This document shows positions 43,100-52,988 of a DNA stretch of 64,000 nucleotides, one piece after another. The stretch covers positions 24,193,371 to 24,257,370 of the forward strand of contig OX637405.1 in assembly GCA_951799425.1 (NCBI GenBank), in the 5' to 3' direction. This DNA comes from Ilex aquifolium. Lineage: Eukaryota; Streptophyta; Magnoliopsida; Aquifoliales; Aquifoliaceae. Position numbers and translations under genes: made by a program. The notes below the pieces were generated by a model. The model worked only from the letters and a program-made list of their open reading frames with translations, was not told where the DNA came from and made no database searches. The first letter of the stretch is position 1. Each line of letters opens with the position of its first letter.

Positions 43100-44560
43100 T
43101 GGCTTTGGTTCTTGGATGTTCAATGGAGGGTAGTCTCTTAAGTATTTAGGTCTGCCTTTAGGCTTTCCTATCCAAATGTTTGTTTCTTTTTGGAATCCAA
43201 TTATTAAAAAAATTGAGAAAATGTTAAATGGGTTGAAGAAGGTAACATTTTCAAAGGGGGTAGGTTAACATTGGTTCAGTCTGTATTGGCAAGCATTCCC
43301 ATATATTTTCTGTCTCTTTTTAAAATTCCTTGTGGGGGTGACAGAAAGGATTGAGGAGATAATGAGAGATTTCTTATGGGAAGGAAGGGAGGGCAAGAAG
43401 GATTACTTAATTTGTTCGGATGTGGTCCAAAAGTAAAAGGGGGGGGGGACTTTCGATGGGTAATTTGGTGCTTTAATTAATGAGTCAGCTTTTTCGTTAT
43501 GGCAACCGATTATTAAAAGTAAGTATGGTTGTAGGATGAAAATGGGGTAGATATGAAAAGCTACTGAAACCCTCGAAATTCCACTTCTCGGGGATTACCT
43601 GACTTTTCTCAAATGATCAAGTTTACTATTGGATAATGGGTAGAGAGTTAAATTTTGGGAAGATTTTTGGGTTAGGGAATCATCATTCTCAGTTTCTTTT
43701 CCCCGTTTATATCGACCGTCTTGTATCATAATCATAGTGCTACTTCTTTGACTAGATCGGCTTCCTCCCCAATTACCTGGGATTTTGGGTTTCATAGAAA
43801 TCTAAATGATAGGGAGTCTTTAGAATTAGCTTCTCTTCTTTCTTTACTTAATACTATCACTTTGAATCTTGATAATTTGTACTAAAGATTTTGGGTTATT
43901 AAACCATCGGATTCCTTTTCGTGTAAGTCTTTCTCTCATTCCTTTTAGAATTAGCTTCTCTTCTTTCTTTACTTAATACTATCACTTTGAATCTTGATTA
44001 TTTGGAATAAAGATTTTGGGTTATTGAACCATCGGATTCCTTTTCGTGTAAGTCTTTCTCTTATCATTGAAGATTTGGAAGGCTAAGGTGCCTTTGAGAT
44101 TGTAAGTCTGTGTATGGGTGATTGCTCATGGTAAGATCAATACTTATGATATGCTACAAAATAGGAGGTCTTACACCACTCTTTTTTCACAGTGGTGTGT
44201 CATGTGTAGAGCATGTTGTTATGAGAGTATGGATCATTTATTTTTATATTGTCCTATCGCTTTGTTTCGTTCGAATAAATTATTTGAGTTGGTTGGGCTT
44301 TGTTGGGTGGCCTTGCAATCTATATTATCTATATTTTTGGTAGATTACAAAGGTTTGGACAAAGAAGAAAGGGTGTTACTCTTTGGCATTATACTTTCTT
44401 TGCAAGAGTCATTTGGTTGGAAAAAAATTCGATAATTTTTTATGACAAAGAGGATGTAAAGGAAGGTTTGTGAGATCGAATGTATTTCCTACCATCTTTA
44501 TGGGCATCGATGACAAAGGAATTTGAGAATATTTTCCTCTTTCTTATATTCAAGTGCGGG
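43100..44560 (+). pseudogene. L1-type LINE, C-terminal RT and zinc-binding region
   Basis: The plus translation gives SLKYLGLPLGFP and IEKMLNGLKKVTFSKG (43134-43250), RLTLVQSVLASIPIYFLS, then IEEIMRDFLWEGREGKKDY, the conserved end of plant LINE RT. Later frames give a WDFGFHRNLNDRESLELASL block. In 44118-44435 is the zinc-binding domain WCVMCRACCYESMDHLFLYC (zf-RVT type). Multiple frameshifts and stops occur. The 5' part (endonuclease, RT core) is missing, the common result of 5' truncation. Positions 43821-43945 and 43946-44070 are a 125-bp tandem duplication. A poly(A) tail is not evident; the sequence near 44560 leads into a hAT-like end. Confidence 0.85.
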
Positions 44561-45560
44561 GCAAGGAAGGTTGAGGCCTAAAGCGGTATCTCTAAATGAG
44601 GCTTTTCTATAATTTAATATTAAAAAAAATTATTTAAAGTTAGTTTTCCTTTTTTTCTTTTTTTTTTTTTGAGTTACAAAATTACTAATTAAGTTTTTAT
44701 ATTCAAGTTTTGCTACTTTAACTTTTTCAATTTAGTATTTTAATTAGAGTGTTTTCAAGTTTGTAATTTTTTTTTAAACATTTAGTTATGAAAATAAATC
44801 TAACATATCAATATGAGAAAAATTGTCATATTTTAAGAAACATTTGAGATCAAGACAATATTGTTTTAAACTTCCATCATTTAATAATTTTAATTTTTCT
44901 AAGTAACAAAAAAAAACTAAAAATATTTTCTTACATTTGAAATTGTTCTACTCTACTCTTTAGTGAATAAATAGTTTGATCAAGTGTGTGTATATATATA
45001 TATGAAATAATCATTTTAAAAAAGTGGTGTAACCTCATTATCAACATTTTCATTTAATTGTTTTTTATATGAATTATAAGTGTTTTTTGGTCAACTTGAC
45101 TTGTGAAGAGAAAGAGAGAGAGAGGTGAATGTTTTGTTTTTTCTTTTGTTTTTTTTTTTGTTTGGGGGGGGGGGGGGGGGGGGGGGGTTGACAGAGAGAA
45201 TAAGTGGGTAAGTCATGAGTTAGATTTTTATTTTTATAACTTAACTTTTTTGGTTTTTAATGGTGTGTGGTTGGATTATTGGTCCAAATTATTAAATTTA
45301 AGATTTTTAGATTGGGATTATGTTTTAATAAGGCTTTTTCTGGGGCTTAAAAATTTCATGGATCTAAATTTTTGACAAGTACTAATTTTGGACCTAAAAA
45401 TTTGGGACCTTCCTTAAGAGTGGGGCCCAAAGGCCAGACGTTACGTGCCAACTGGTTGGGCCAGCCCAGCTTGTATTACATCGAATTGGATGGCATCTTA
45501 TGGAAGATTGGTATGAGCTTTTGAAGCTACTGGCACTAAACTCTGTATTTGTCCAACTCA
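44561..45560. other. AT-rich spacer with hAT-like end and a G24 run
   Basis: 44570-44600 (GAGGCCTAAAGCGGTA) is the complement of the right end region of the hAT element at 47983-48392, so a decayed relative may start here. 45164-45187 is an uninterrupted run of 24 G. No gene seen. Confidence 0.45.
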
Positions 45561-46028
45561 ATTTTGATTTAAAACTTTGTTCTGAAGAAGGTTAAACCAC
45601 ATGACCAACATTTATCAAAGATGAAGAATGTCACAATTTAGTATTTCATTGTCTTTATATATAGCTGACAATGACACAACACATTCAAGGACCAGATCTT
45701 CTACAATTCTATCTTACATCAGCAAATTTGCACACAACTACTGCATGACTGTCTTCACCAAGACATATTTCTAATGTGCAAAGTGTCATGCTCAAGCTCA
45801 GAGTGCTGAGAAGTTAGATCCTATGTAAACGATAGCATAAGCATTATACAGTGAGAGAACTTCACGAATATCAGTATTCTTACAGTGCAATCATGCAAGT
45901 GTGAGTCTCATATATCCCAGGAGTAAGAAAGGTCTAAAAGAACAACCGAATTAACTCACTGTATTCACTGCCTTGTGTCATAAACAATGTCAAAATAAAA
46001 ATTGTTCATACACAGAATCTAAAAAAAT
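45561..46028. other. Spacer downstream of the gene remnant
   Basis: No frame or repeat seen. It could hold the 3' untranslated region of the minus-strand remnant at 46029-46869. Confidence 0.4.
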
Positions 46029-46869
46029 TTAACATAAAATTGCATATTCTTTTGCCAGACCACCAAATTTTGAAAAATTGACTCCTGCATTAGCTTTGAT
46101 ATCCTCACACTCAGATCCCAGATGTGGTAAACCTGCCTCTGGAGTTCTTAGAGCAGAATCCAATGGCGAGTATAAATATACTTATGTTTCACGGTCTATA
46201 AAAAAAGCACCATCTACATGGTCCACCAGCTCTGGAGCTTGACGAGAAATATCATCTGAGCTTTCAGCCATTAGATTTTGAATATTTCTATTCGCAAACA
46301 ATTTATTAGCATCCACAACCTGGAAAATGCAAAGCTTTGAAAGTATTGGGATGACCACAGGATTTCCAAAGAGTAAATAACAAGAACACAACCAAGACGT
46401 AATGCAGGTTTTCATCCCCTAATATTTCTCCCATATGAAGTACATCAAAAGATGTCCCATATGCATGTGCTGAGTTTGACGGTGGCTCCTCATATCTTGT
46501 CGAATTCAACCGATTAGTATTAGGACACCTTAGCTTTGACCGAGAGAACACTGGCATCTTAGGGGATGAAAATCTTCCCATTTTCAGCACGGTCGTGAAT
46601 TGTTTCAGCAGGAAAATCAATGCAAGTTAAGAGGTTACTGTTCATTGTAGATGCACTTTTACTTTTAGAACAAACTGGCAATAAATATAATTTCTTGCAG
46701 TTGTCTAATGAGAAGCAATTAACTGCAGTAATATATAATGTGGTACTCCCATCTATTAGACCTTCTACAGATTGAATGTGACAGGATAAATAACAACGAT
46801 TCTGCCTGGAGCGGGACAACCCATCATACACGAAAGGCTTGATGACAATCACACTCAATTCTTCAAAAC
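46029..46869 (-). pseudogene. Remnant of an unrecognised protein-coding gene
   Basis: On minus an acceptor-like CTCTCATTGCAG ends at 46870. It is followed by an open stretch GFEELSVIVIKPFVYDGLSR, CHIQSVEGLIDGSTTLYITA and CIDFPAETIHDRAENGKIF, closed by a stop at 46559. A shift of frame near 46565 gives SSPKMPVFSRSKLRCPN and SFDVLHMGEILGDENLHY. A second acceptor-like TTTTCCAG ends at 46320, and the next block reads VVDANKLFANRNIQNLMAES and LVDHVDGAFFIDRET. An in-frame TAA (46182-46184) follows, then the same frame continues PLDSALRTPEAGLPHLG and NFSKFGGLAKEYAILC to a stop at 46029. The non-repetitive, varied residue use suggests real exons. The frameshift and the internal stop suggest a pseudogene or sequencing errors. 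I do not recognise the family. Confidence 0.5.
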
Positions 46870-47116
46870 CTGCAATGAGAGGAGTCTCAAGGTAACCCCA
46901 ACTTCCATGTTCATAGGATCATATAATATAATGCATTAGGATTTTTGTACAAGCTGCAATATTATCCACACAAACAGCAAAATAAGGTATATCAAATTTA
47001 CAGTTAAAAGCAAGATTAATAAACCAATGTAATTATAGCAAGGGAATTTACTCCTAAATTCACCCTAACTCAATAAAAAAGAAACCAAAAAAAATAAAAA
47101 TCTTCACAACCGCCCA

Positions 47117-47812
47117 TAGGATTTTGTGACAGATTCAATTAATATGTCATGATACTTACAACAAGAAGTAAACTGGCAACAAACAGTTCTAAATTTTATT
47201 TGGAAAACTTTGACATTCACGGGGTGCACATAATTTAAACTTGTAAGCCGAATGATATTAATCATCAGTTACAATTGAGAAAAGATTTGCAAAGTAGACT
47301 ATTGTCCAGCATAAACAAAACAAATAACAAGGAGATGTACCAAGATGTTAACCCCCCCCCCCCCCCCCCCCCTCCCCCAAAAACAAAAACAAAAAAAAAA
47401 CACAGAAAAAAAAAAATGGAAGAAGAAAAAACTTTACTCCTGAATTTTTTTTCAACTGCATTAATATATAATAGTGAATAGACAATGAATGAACAAATCA
47501 CATGATGTCAAATTGCTCCCATTTCCTAATCCTATGACTCTGTAATTACGAGAAGACCAAAATACCTCTCCCCCCATGCACAGTAGTAGAAACAAAAAGA
47601 AAGAAGTAAGACCACAAAAGTAAAGTAAGATAGAATTGGTGTTCATGATTTTATTATAAATAGCATCAGTTGTAGAGGTTATATAGTTCACTAATTTTTC
47701 ATCAAGATTATTTCTTTTCCACCCCTGTAGACAATTTTGAGTCAACAAATTCTGGATCAGACCATTTTTTTCTTTTTTTCTTTTGGGTGCTGATTAGACT
47801 TCATCTAATTCA
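47117..47812. repeat. Tandem duplication, first copy
   Basis: Matches 47876-49003 (less its hAT insert) over its whole length. Shared landmarks in order are AGTTCTAAATTTTATTTGG, GTTACAACTGAGAAA-type sequence, a poly(C) stretch, AAGAAAAAACTTTA, ATGATGTCAAATTGCTCCCA, CAACAAATTCT and TTGGGTGCTGATTAGA. It contains C21 (47352-47372). It does not code. Confidence 0.82.
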
Positions 47813-47875
47813 GAGTTGGCTGGATTCATCCAACTTACAATAAATATTTTATAGAAGTGCATAAGGAAATCTAAA

Positions 47876-49003
47876 AAGAGTATAATCAATTAATATAGCA
47901 TGACACTAACAACAAGTAAACAGATACCAAACAGTTCTAAATTTTATTTGGAAAACTTTGACTTTCACCGGATGCATCCAATCAGGGCCGGCCCAATAGT
48001 ATTAAAAAAAAAGCATGGGCTTTAGGCCCCAAAATTTTAGAAGGCCCCATAATAATAGATTCATAACTAGTCCACATAAAAAATTTAAATTCATAAAAAT
48101 TTTAGGCCTTATAAAAAGGCCCCAAAAAATTGAAGCCCAATCAAAAAATTATAATTTGAATAATTTGAGCCTACAATTTAATCCATAATATTAGAAACTC
48201 AAAAATCAAAAATTTTAAAAAAAAATAAAAAAAATCTTTCTCTCTCTCTTAAAAAACAAAAACAAATTATCGCATCCTCCTCTCTCACTTAAAAAAAATT
48301 AAAAATATTTTTTAAAAAAAATAATACTAAAAATAAAAATGCCTCATTTGGTATTACCGCTTTAGGCCTCAATTTAGCTTGAGTCACCCCTGCATCCAAT
48401 TTTATTTTGTAATGCGAATTATGAGTTACAACTGAGAAAGGATTCGCAAACTAGACGATCATGCTCTAGAACCACAATAATATTGTGCTGGATAAATAGT
48501 ACTAAAACAAGGAAATGTTGTACCCATAAGCTACCCCCCAACCCCACCAAAAAAGAAGAAAGGAAGAAGAAAAAACTTTAAACTGAATTTGTTTCAACTG
48601 CCTTAAAAATAGTGAAAAATTAATGAATGAACAAACCAAATGATGTCAAATTGCTCCCATACCCTAATCCTATGGCTAAGTAAGCATTATGAGCAGACTA
48701 GAATACCTCACTCACCACATGTACACTTGTATATAAAAAATAAATAAAAAAATTAGGACCATGAAAGTAAAGTAAGATGGCAATGGTGCTCCAAATTTCC
48801 TTATAAGAAAGAGCATCAGTGCTAGCGGTTATAGTTCAATAATTTTTTATCAAGATTGAATAATTTACATCTCCCACAGACACTTTTGTATCAACAAATT
48901 CTCTAGTCACCTAAGAGATATTTACAAATAATGAAAATTTAGCGGACAACATCCAAAACATTTTTTTTCTTTTCTCTATTTGGGTGCTGATTAGATTTTA
49001 TTT
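47876..49003. repeat. Tandem duplication, second copy
   Basis: Second copy of the preceding repeat with a 410-bp hAT element inserted. Divergence between copies is visible (many substitutions, small indels, C21 against C6), so the duplication is not recent. Confidence 0.82.
47983..48392. mobile_element. hAT-type element (410 bp)
   Basis: Starts CAGGGCCGGCCC and ends GAGTCACCCCTG, flanked by an exact 8-bp duplication CATCCAAT (47975-47982 and 48393-48400). The interior is AT-rich with AGGCCCC/GGGGCCT-type words near the ends. No transposase. It is absent from the first copy of the duplication, so it is younger than the duplication. Confidence 0.9.
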
Positions 49004-49011
49004 CTATGAAG

Positions 49012-49160
49012 CACGGACACTCAATTTTGGCTCACGTATCCGTGTCCGACACGGGGACACGGACACGTTCAGGACACATGTCAGACACGTTAATTAGTGT
49101 CCAGTTTTTTTTTTAAAATTTTCAAATTCGGATACTCAGTGGACACGTTTAAGGGGGCAT
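49012..49160. repeat. CACGGACACG word-rich block
   Basis: GAAGCACGGACACTC begins a segment with many GGACACG / CGTGTCC / GACACG words (for example GTGTCCGACACGGGGACACG). It is a self-similar, palindrome-rich segment like that at 42850. It resembles a MITE end, but no target duplication was found. Confidence 0.65.
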
Positions 49161-50115
49161 TTTGTAATTTTAAAATTAAAACATGTGGCCTTTTTTTATA
49201 GTTATTTAAAAGTGGAAGGCCATAAAATAAAAAGCCCAAGGACTACGAATTAAAAAGGAAACATATATTTCTTATTCTCTCTCTATGAGAGAACAGAATG
49301 ACGAAGAAAAAAAGAAGAAGAAGAAAACACAGGTGAATTTTCTAGGCTTCTCTGTCAAGCCAAGAGAGGAGAGTCTAACCACTCCGGCGACTTTGGTTCA
49401 CTCCGGCGACGTTTCTTTTAACCAATAAATTCAAGAGTATAGAACTTTGTGAAAAATAATTTTTTGATATTCGTCATAAACTTGGAAAATGCAGCAAAAT
49501 CATGAAAATTCTGTGTTATCTCTGGTGGATATTTTTTCTGTGAGCCGTTAGATCACAATCCAACAATCAGTTATTAAAGAAGTCAAGAATTAAATACGAA
49601 GACTTACCAAATTTAACCTTTTACTAAATGAGAAGTTTCAATGACATATGAATTGGGATTCAAACCTTATATTCATTTTTTTCAAATCAAATATTTTACA
49701 AACAGAAAAAAAAAAAAATTGACCCACATAAATCTGATACACTCGGATCAGACTTATACAACCCATCGAATTGATTATAACCATCTAGGATGAACCCCTA
49801 TTACGAAAGCACACTTAATGTTTAGTTCAAAGCTTTGCTTCAATTCTTCTCTTTATGCTTGATTTGGATGTTTCATGTTTGTTTGAATTGGTATTTTAAT
49901 AGTGAGACAAAATGTTTTTTTTTTCCCTTCAATTGATTCTGCTGCACCATTTTTATCGCATGCAGTTGGAACAAATACTTTTCTATTGATGACATAGGCG
50001 GCAATAAAAGAATTTATTTATTAATGTTAAAATATTAAGTTTTACAAAACTAAATAGATTTTTTTCATAGGACTAGATTACAATTAATAAGTCATAGACA
50101 TTTCCTATTTAGTTA
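49161..50115. other. AT-rich spacer, no gene seen
   Basis: Contains a short purine-rich GAAGAAAAAAAG stretch near 49300 and T-rich runs. No frame with domain-like content and no transposon ends. Confidence 0.5.
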
Positions 50116-50124
50116 AAAACTAAA

Positions 50125-51103
50125 GGGTAAACCACATAAATGGCCCCTAAACTTTTCTATTTTTTTTAAATTGCACCCTGAACTTTAAATTTTTTGATTT
50201 TACCCCCTGAACTATTTAAATCATTTTAATTAACACCTTCTGTTAGATTTCACCGTTAAATATGGGTAAATATGAGCTCGGAACCTCACCACCTCCTTCG
50301 CCACTGCTTCTGTGAACCGCCTTTCTCTGAGCTTTTCGGCAGTGATGGGTGTGCAGACTCCGGCGACCAGACACCGGTCATTTCTTCACGCACTCTCGCT
50401 AAGACCTCTGGATGTGAATCCAAAAGGGTCACTGCCCAGAGGAGAGAGGAAGTGGAAGCCTCCTGGGCAGCGAAGAGAAAATCAAACAAATGGCCGCCGA
50501 TTTCTTCACTGCCGGAGTGAAGTGGGTCTCCATCGCCGGCGTGTTTGGCAGCTCCAATTTCTCTGATGTTCTCTTGCATCCAAAAATCTATCAAACAGGT
50601 TGGGTCATAACCTTCATTCATTCTTGTTTTGCTTTCCTCTGAGCATTTTGCTAGTGTTTGAACAAGCCTTTTCACAGCGAGCCTGGCATTTCTGAAAGCA
50701 AATCCAGGCAAATCAATGGGAGTTTCATTAATCCAACGTTGAAAAAATTGTAATCTTCATTGATTTTTTGTCTCGATTCTTTGCTTAAAGAAGGACCAAC
50801 CATCACTGTTTGAGAGGTTTCTAGATTCATATCTCTACAGAGCATTTAGTATAGGAACAGAGCATCAAGGAGGGAATTTTGGCGCCTAAAAATTACACAG
50901 TAGGTGAAATGTCGAAAATGACCTTCAATATATGCCATTTGCATTTGCCGTCTGAGTTTTACCCATATTTAACGGTGAAATCTAACAGAAGGTGTTAATT
51001 AAAACGATTTAAATAGTTCAGGGGGTAAAATCAAAAAATTTAAAGTTCAGGGTGCAATTTAAAAAAAATAGAAAAGTTTAGGGGCCATTTATGTGGTTTA
51101 CCC
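50125..51103. mobile_element. Pack-MULE with 146-bp terminal inverted repeats
   Basis: The 979-bp element has inverted ends of 146 bp (50125-50270 and 50958-51103) that differ at only one base. It is flanked by an exact 9-bp duplication AAAACTAAA (50116-50124 and 51104-51112). A 9-bp duplication and long inverted repeats define a Mutator-like element. Its 687-bp interior is a fragment of a cytochrome P450 gene rather than transposase, which is the definition of a Pack-MULE. The near identity of the ends indicates a recent insertion. Confidence 0.95.
50272..50826 (-). pseudogene. Captured fragment of a CYP710A-type P450
   Basis: On minus from about 50826 the frame reads [32 protein letters not shown] and [16 protein letters not shown]. 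The open stretch from 50711 continues TCLIDFWMQENIREIGAAKH, GGHLFDFLFAAQEASTSSLL (the I-helix oxygen-binding region) and WAVTLLDSHPEVLARVREEM. After a one-base shift near 50340 it ends ITAEKLRERRFTEAV and EVVRFRA. This order matches CYP710A, the plant sterol C22-desaturase. The N-terminus, the ExxR to heme-binding Cys part and all introns of the parent are missing, so it cannot be an active enzyme. Sub-family identification is from memory of the motif wording. Confidence 0.88.
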
Positions 51104-51283
51104 AAAACTAAATTAGGTAGATCTTGACAATTCATTTTTTAAACATCTTTATTTGTTGGCCATTAGATCGTAATCCAATGGTACACGTAGAAGATACCCA
51201 TTAAAAATTATGATGTAGAGATTTTATATATAAATGACAGTTTTTATATATATTTGACAAACTTCATTTTACCCTCTTGTAGG

Positions 51284-51985
51284 GAGGGGTGTTCACCCTA
51301 CCCTACGGGTAGGAAATATGTTCTTCCGTCTTCCTACCCGATACTTTGCGGAAGAATTTTTTCTTAGCCTACCCTACCCGACAGGTGTGGTATTCCTACC
51401 CGACTTCCTACCCGATTAATCAGGTAGGAAGTCGGTTAAACACTTTTGTAAATATGTAGCTTAAATATGTAGCTATTAATAAATTAGGTCAAAGGAGCAT
51501 TGTTCATGATATGTTGGAACTGTAAATTGAACCAAGAAATGATATGTTGGAACTGTAAATTGAACCAAGAAATCAAAATAAATTGAACCAAGAAATAAAT
51601 ATCAGAATAAAGGCTTGCATAGCTAATAAAAAATCTTGGTCACCATGAACAAATAAACTAAATAAATAATCTTGGTCATTTGCTTGAATCGAGACTGGAA
51701 GTCTGGAACGATGAAGGAAGAGCAGTGGAGTGAGGTGTGAGGTGCAGGCGTTCTCGGGACTCAGTAGATTAGGGTTTTTTTTAGTTTATATATATTAATT
51801 AATGCGGGTAGGGTAGGGTAGGAATGCGGAAATGGATTGCTATTCCGCATTCCTACCCGATTTAATCGGAAGACCAAAAACTCTTCCGTATTCCTACCCG
51901 ATATTTGCGGCTAACCGTTCAGTAGGATAGGGTAAGGTCGGGTAGGGTAGGAACTTGCGGCCAGTCAGAAATTTGAACACCCCTA
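51284..51985. mobile_element. hAT-type MITE (702 bp)
   Basis: Ends AGGGGTGTTCA at the left and the complement of TGAACACCCCT at the right, flanked by an exact 8-bp duplication CTTGTAGG (51276-51283 and 51986-51993). The arms are rich in CCTACCCG / CGGGTAGG. The middle has a 37-bp direct duplication around AATGATATGTTGGAACTG. No transposase. Confidence 0.92.
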
Positions 51986-51993
51986 CTTGTAGG

Positions 51994-52988
51994 ATACCTC
52001 AAATGCACTGCATAGGACTAATATGCACCATTAACTCTGATAACGGAAGTAATAAAATAACCTTATTACCTTTTTGTCACTTCTTCCCCACTTCTCTTTC
52101 TTCTTCTTTTTCTCGGTCACCTACAACCTTCTTTGTCGCCATGACTGACCATAAAAAGCTTTGACACAGTGGAGTGAAATCACTTAAAGCTGCTCATTGA
52201 ACTTCAATTTCTCCAGCCCCCACTGTCGATGCTGTGAATTTCAATCTCAAATTCAATTTCAAATTGCCGTGAACTTCAATTTCTCTAGCCCACATTGTCG
52301 AGGCAGCCATTGAACTTCAATTTCAAATTCTTAAATCTTAAATCTCAATTTCTATGTGAACTCCAATCTTCCTTCCTTTTTGCCCTACCCAATTTTATAC
52401 CATACCCAACAAAATTAAGAAAAATTACACAGAAAATTCAAACCCAACTCCATCAGCCCCCACTGTCGATTGCCGGCAATTCCCGTGTGTGTGTGTGTTA
52501 ACAGTAACCTTAATACTCCTTATACAGCAACTACAGTATCTTTAATACCCCATATACAGCAACCTTAATACCCCTTATACTGCTTCTTCTCCAACAGGCC
52601 ACCCCCCTTCTCTGGCTAACACCCACCACTCCATGGCACAACATAGATGGTTCCAATAGATCACTTCCCATCGAAATCGAATCAAAAGGAAAGCGAAGAG
52701 GAACGCTTGGGCTGGTGGCGAGATAGTTCCAGCAACGGAGAGAGAGATGGTGAGACTGATGGTGGAGGTGAGGGTAGTTTTGTCATTTTAACATATGTTT
52801 TCACACAAGCCCTCCTTTGTAGCGCGTGGCTCACAAAATCTGTTAAATTAGATGCAAAATCTAACTTTTACAGTTTAGTCCATTAATCACATGAGAGTTA
52901 TGTGGAGGTTTTTAAATATTAAGGAGGTAAAGTGAATTTGGGGTGTACGATAGGGAGTTAAAATAAAGTTTGCCCTATTATATATATA
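51994..52988. other. Spacer, no gene seen
   Basis: Contains repeated phrases CAGCCCCCACTGTCGA (52216, 52456 and a variant at 52290) and TTAATACYCCTTATACWGC-type units (52511-52580). A GT run lies at 52486-52499. No convincing frame. Confidence 0.5.

Noticed and set aside
50272-50566. Plus-strand open frames at the Pack-MULE
   Set aside because: They are the antisense shadow of the P450 fragment, which is clearly coded on minus.
50272-50826. A functional cytochrome P450 gene
   Set aside because: It lacks the N-terminus and the heme-binding cysteine region, is frameshifted, and lies between Mutator inverted repeats.
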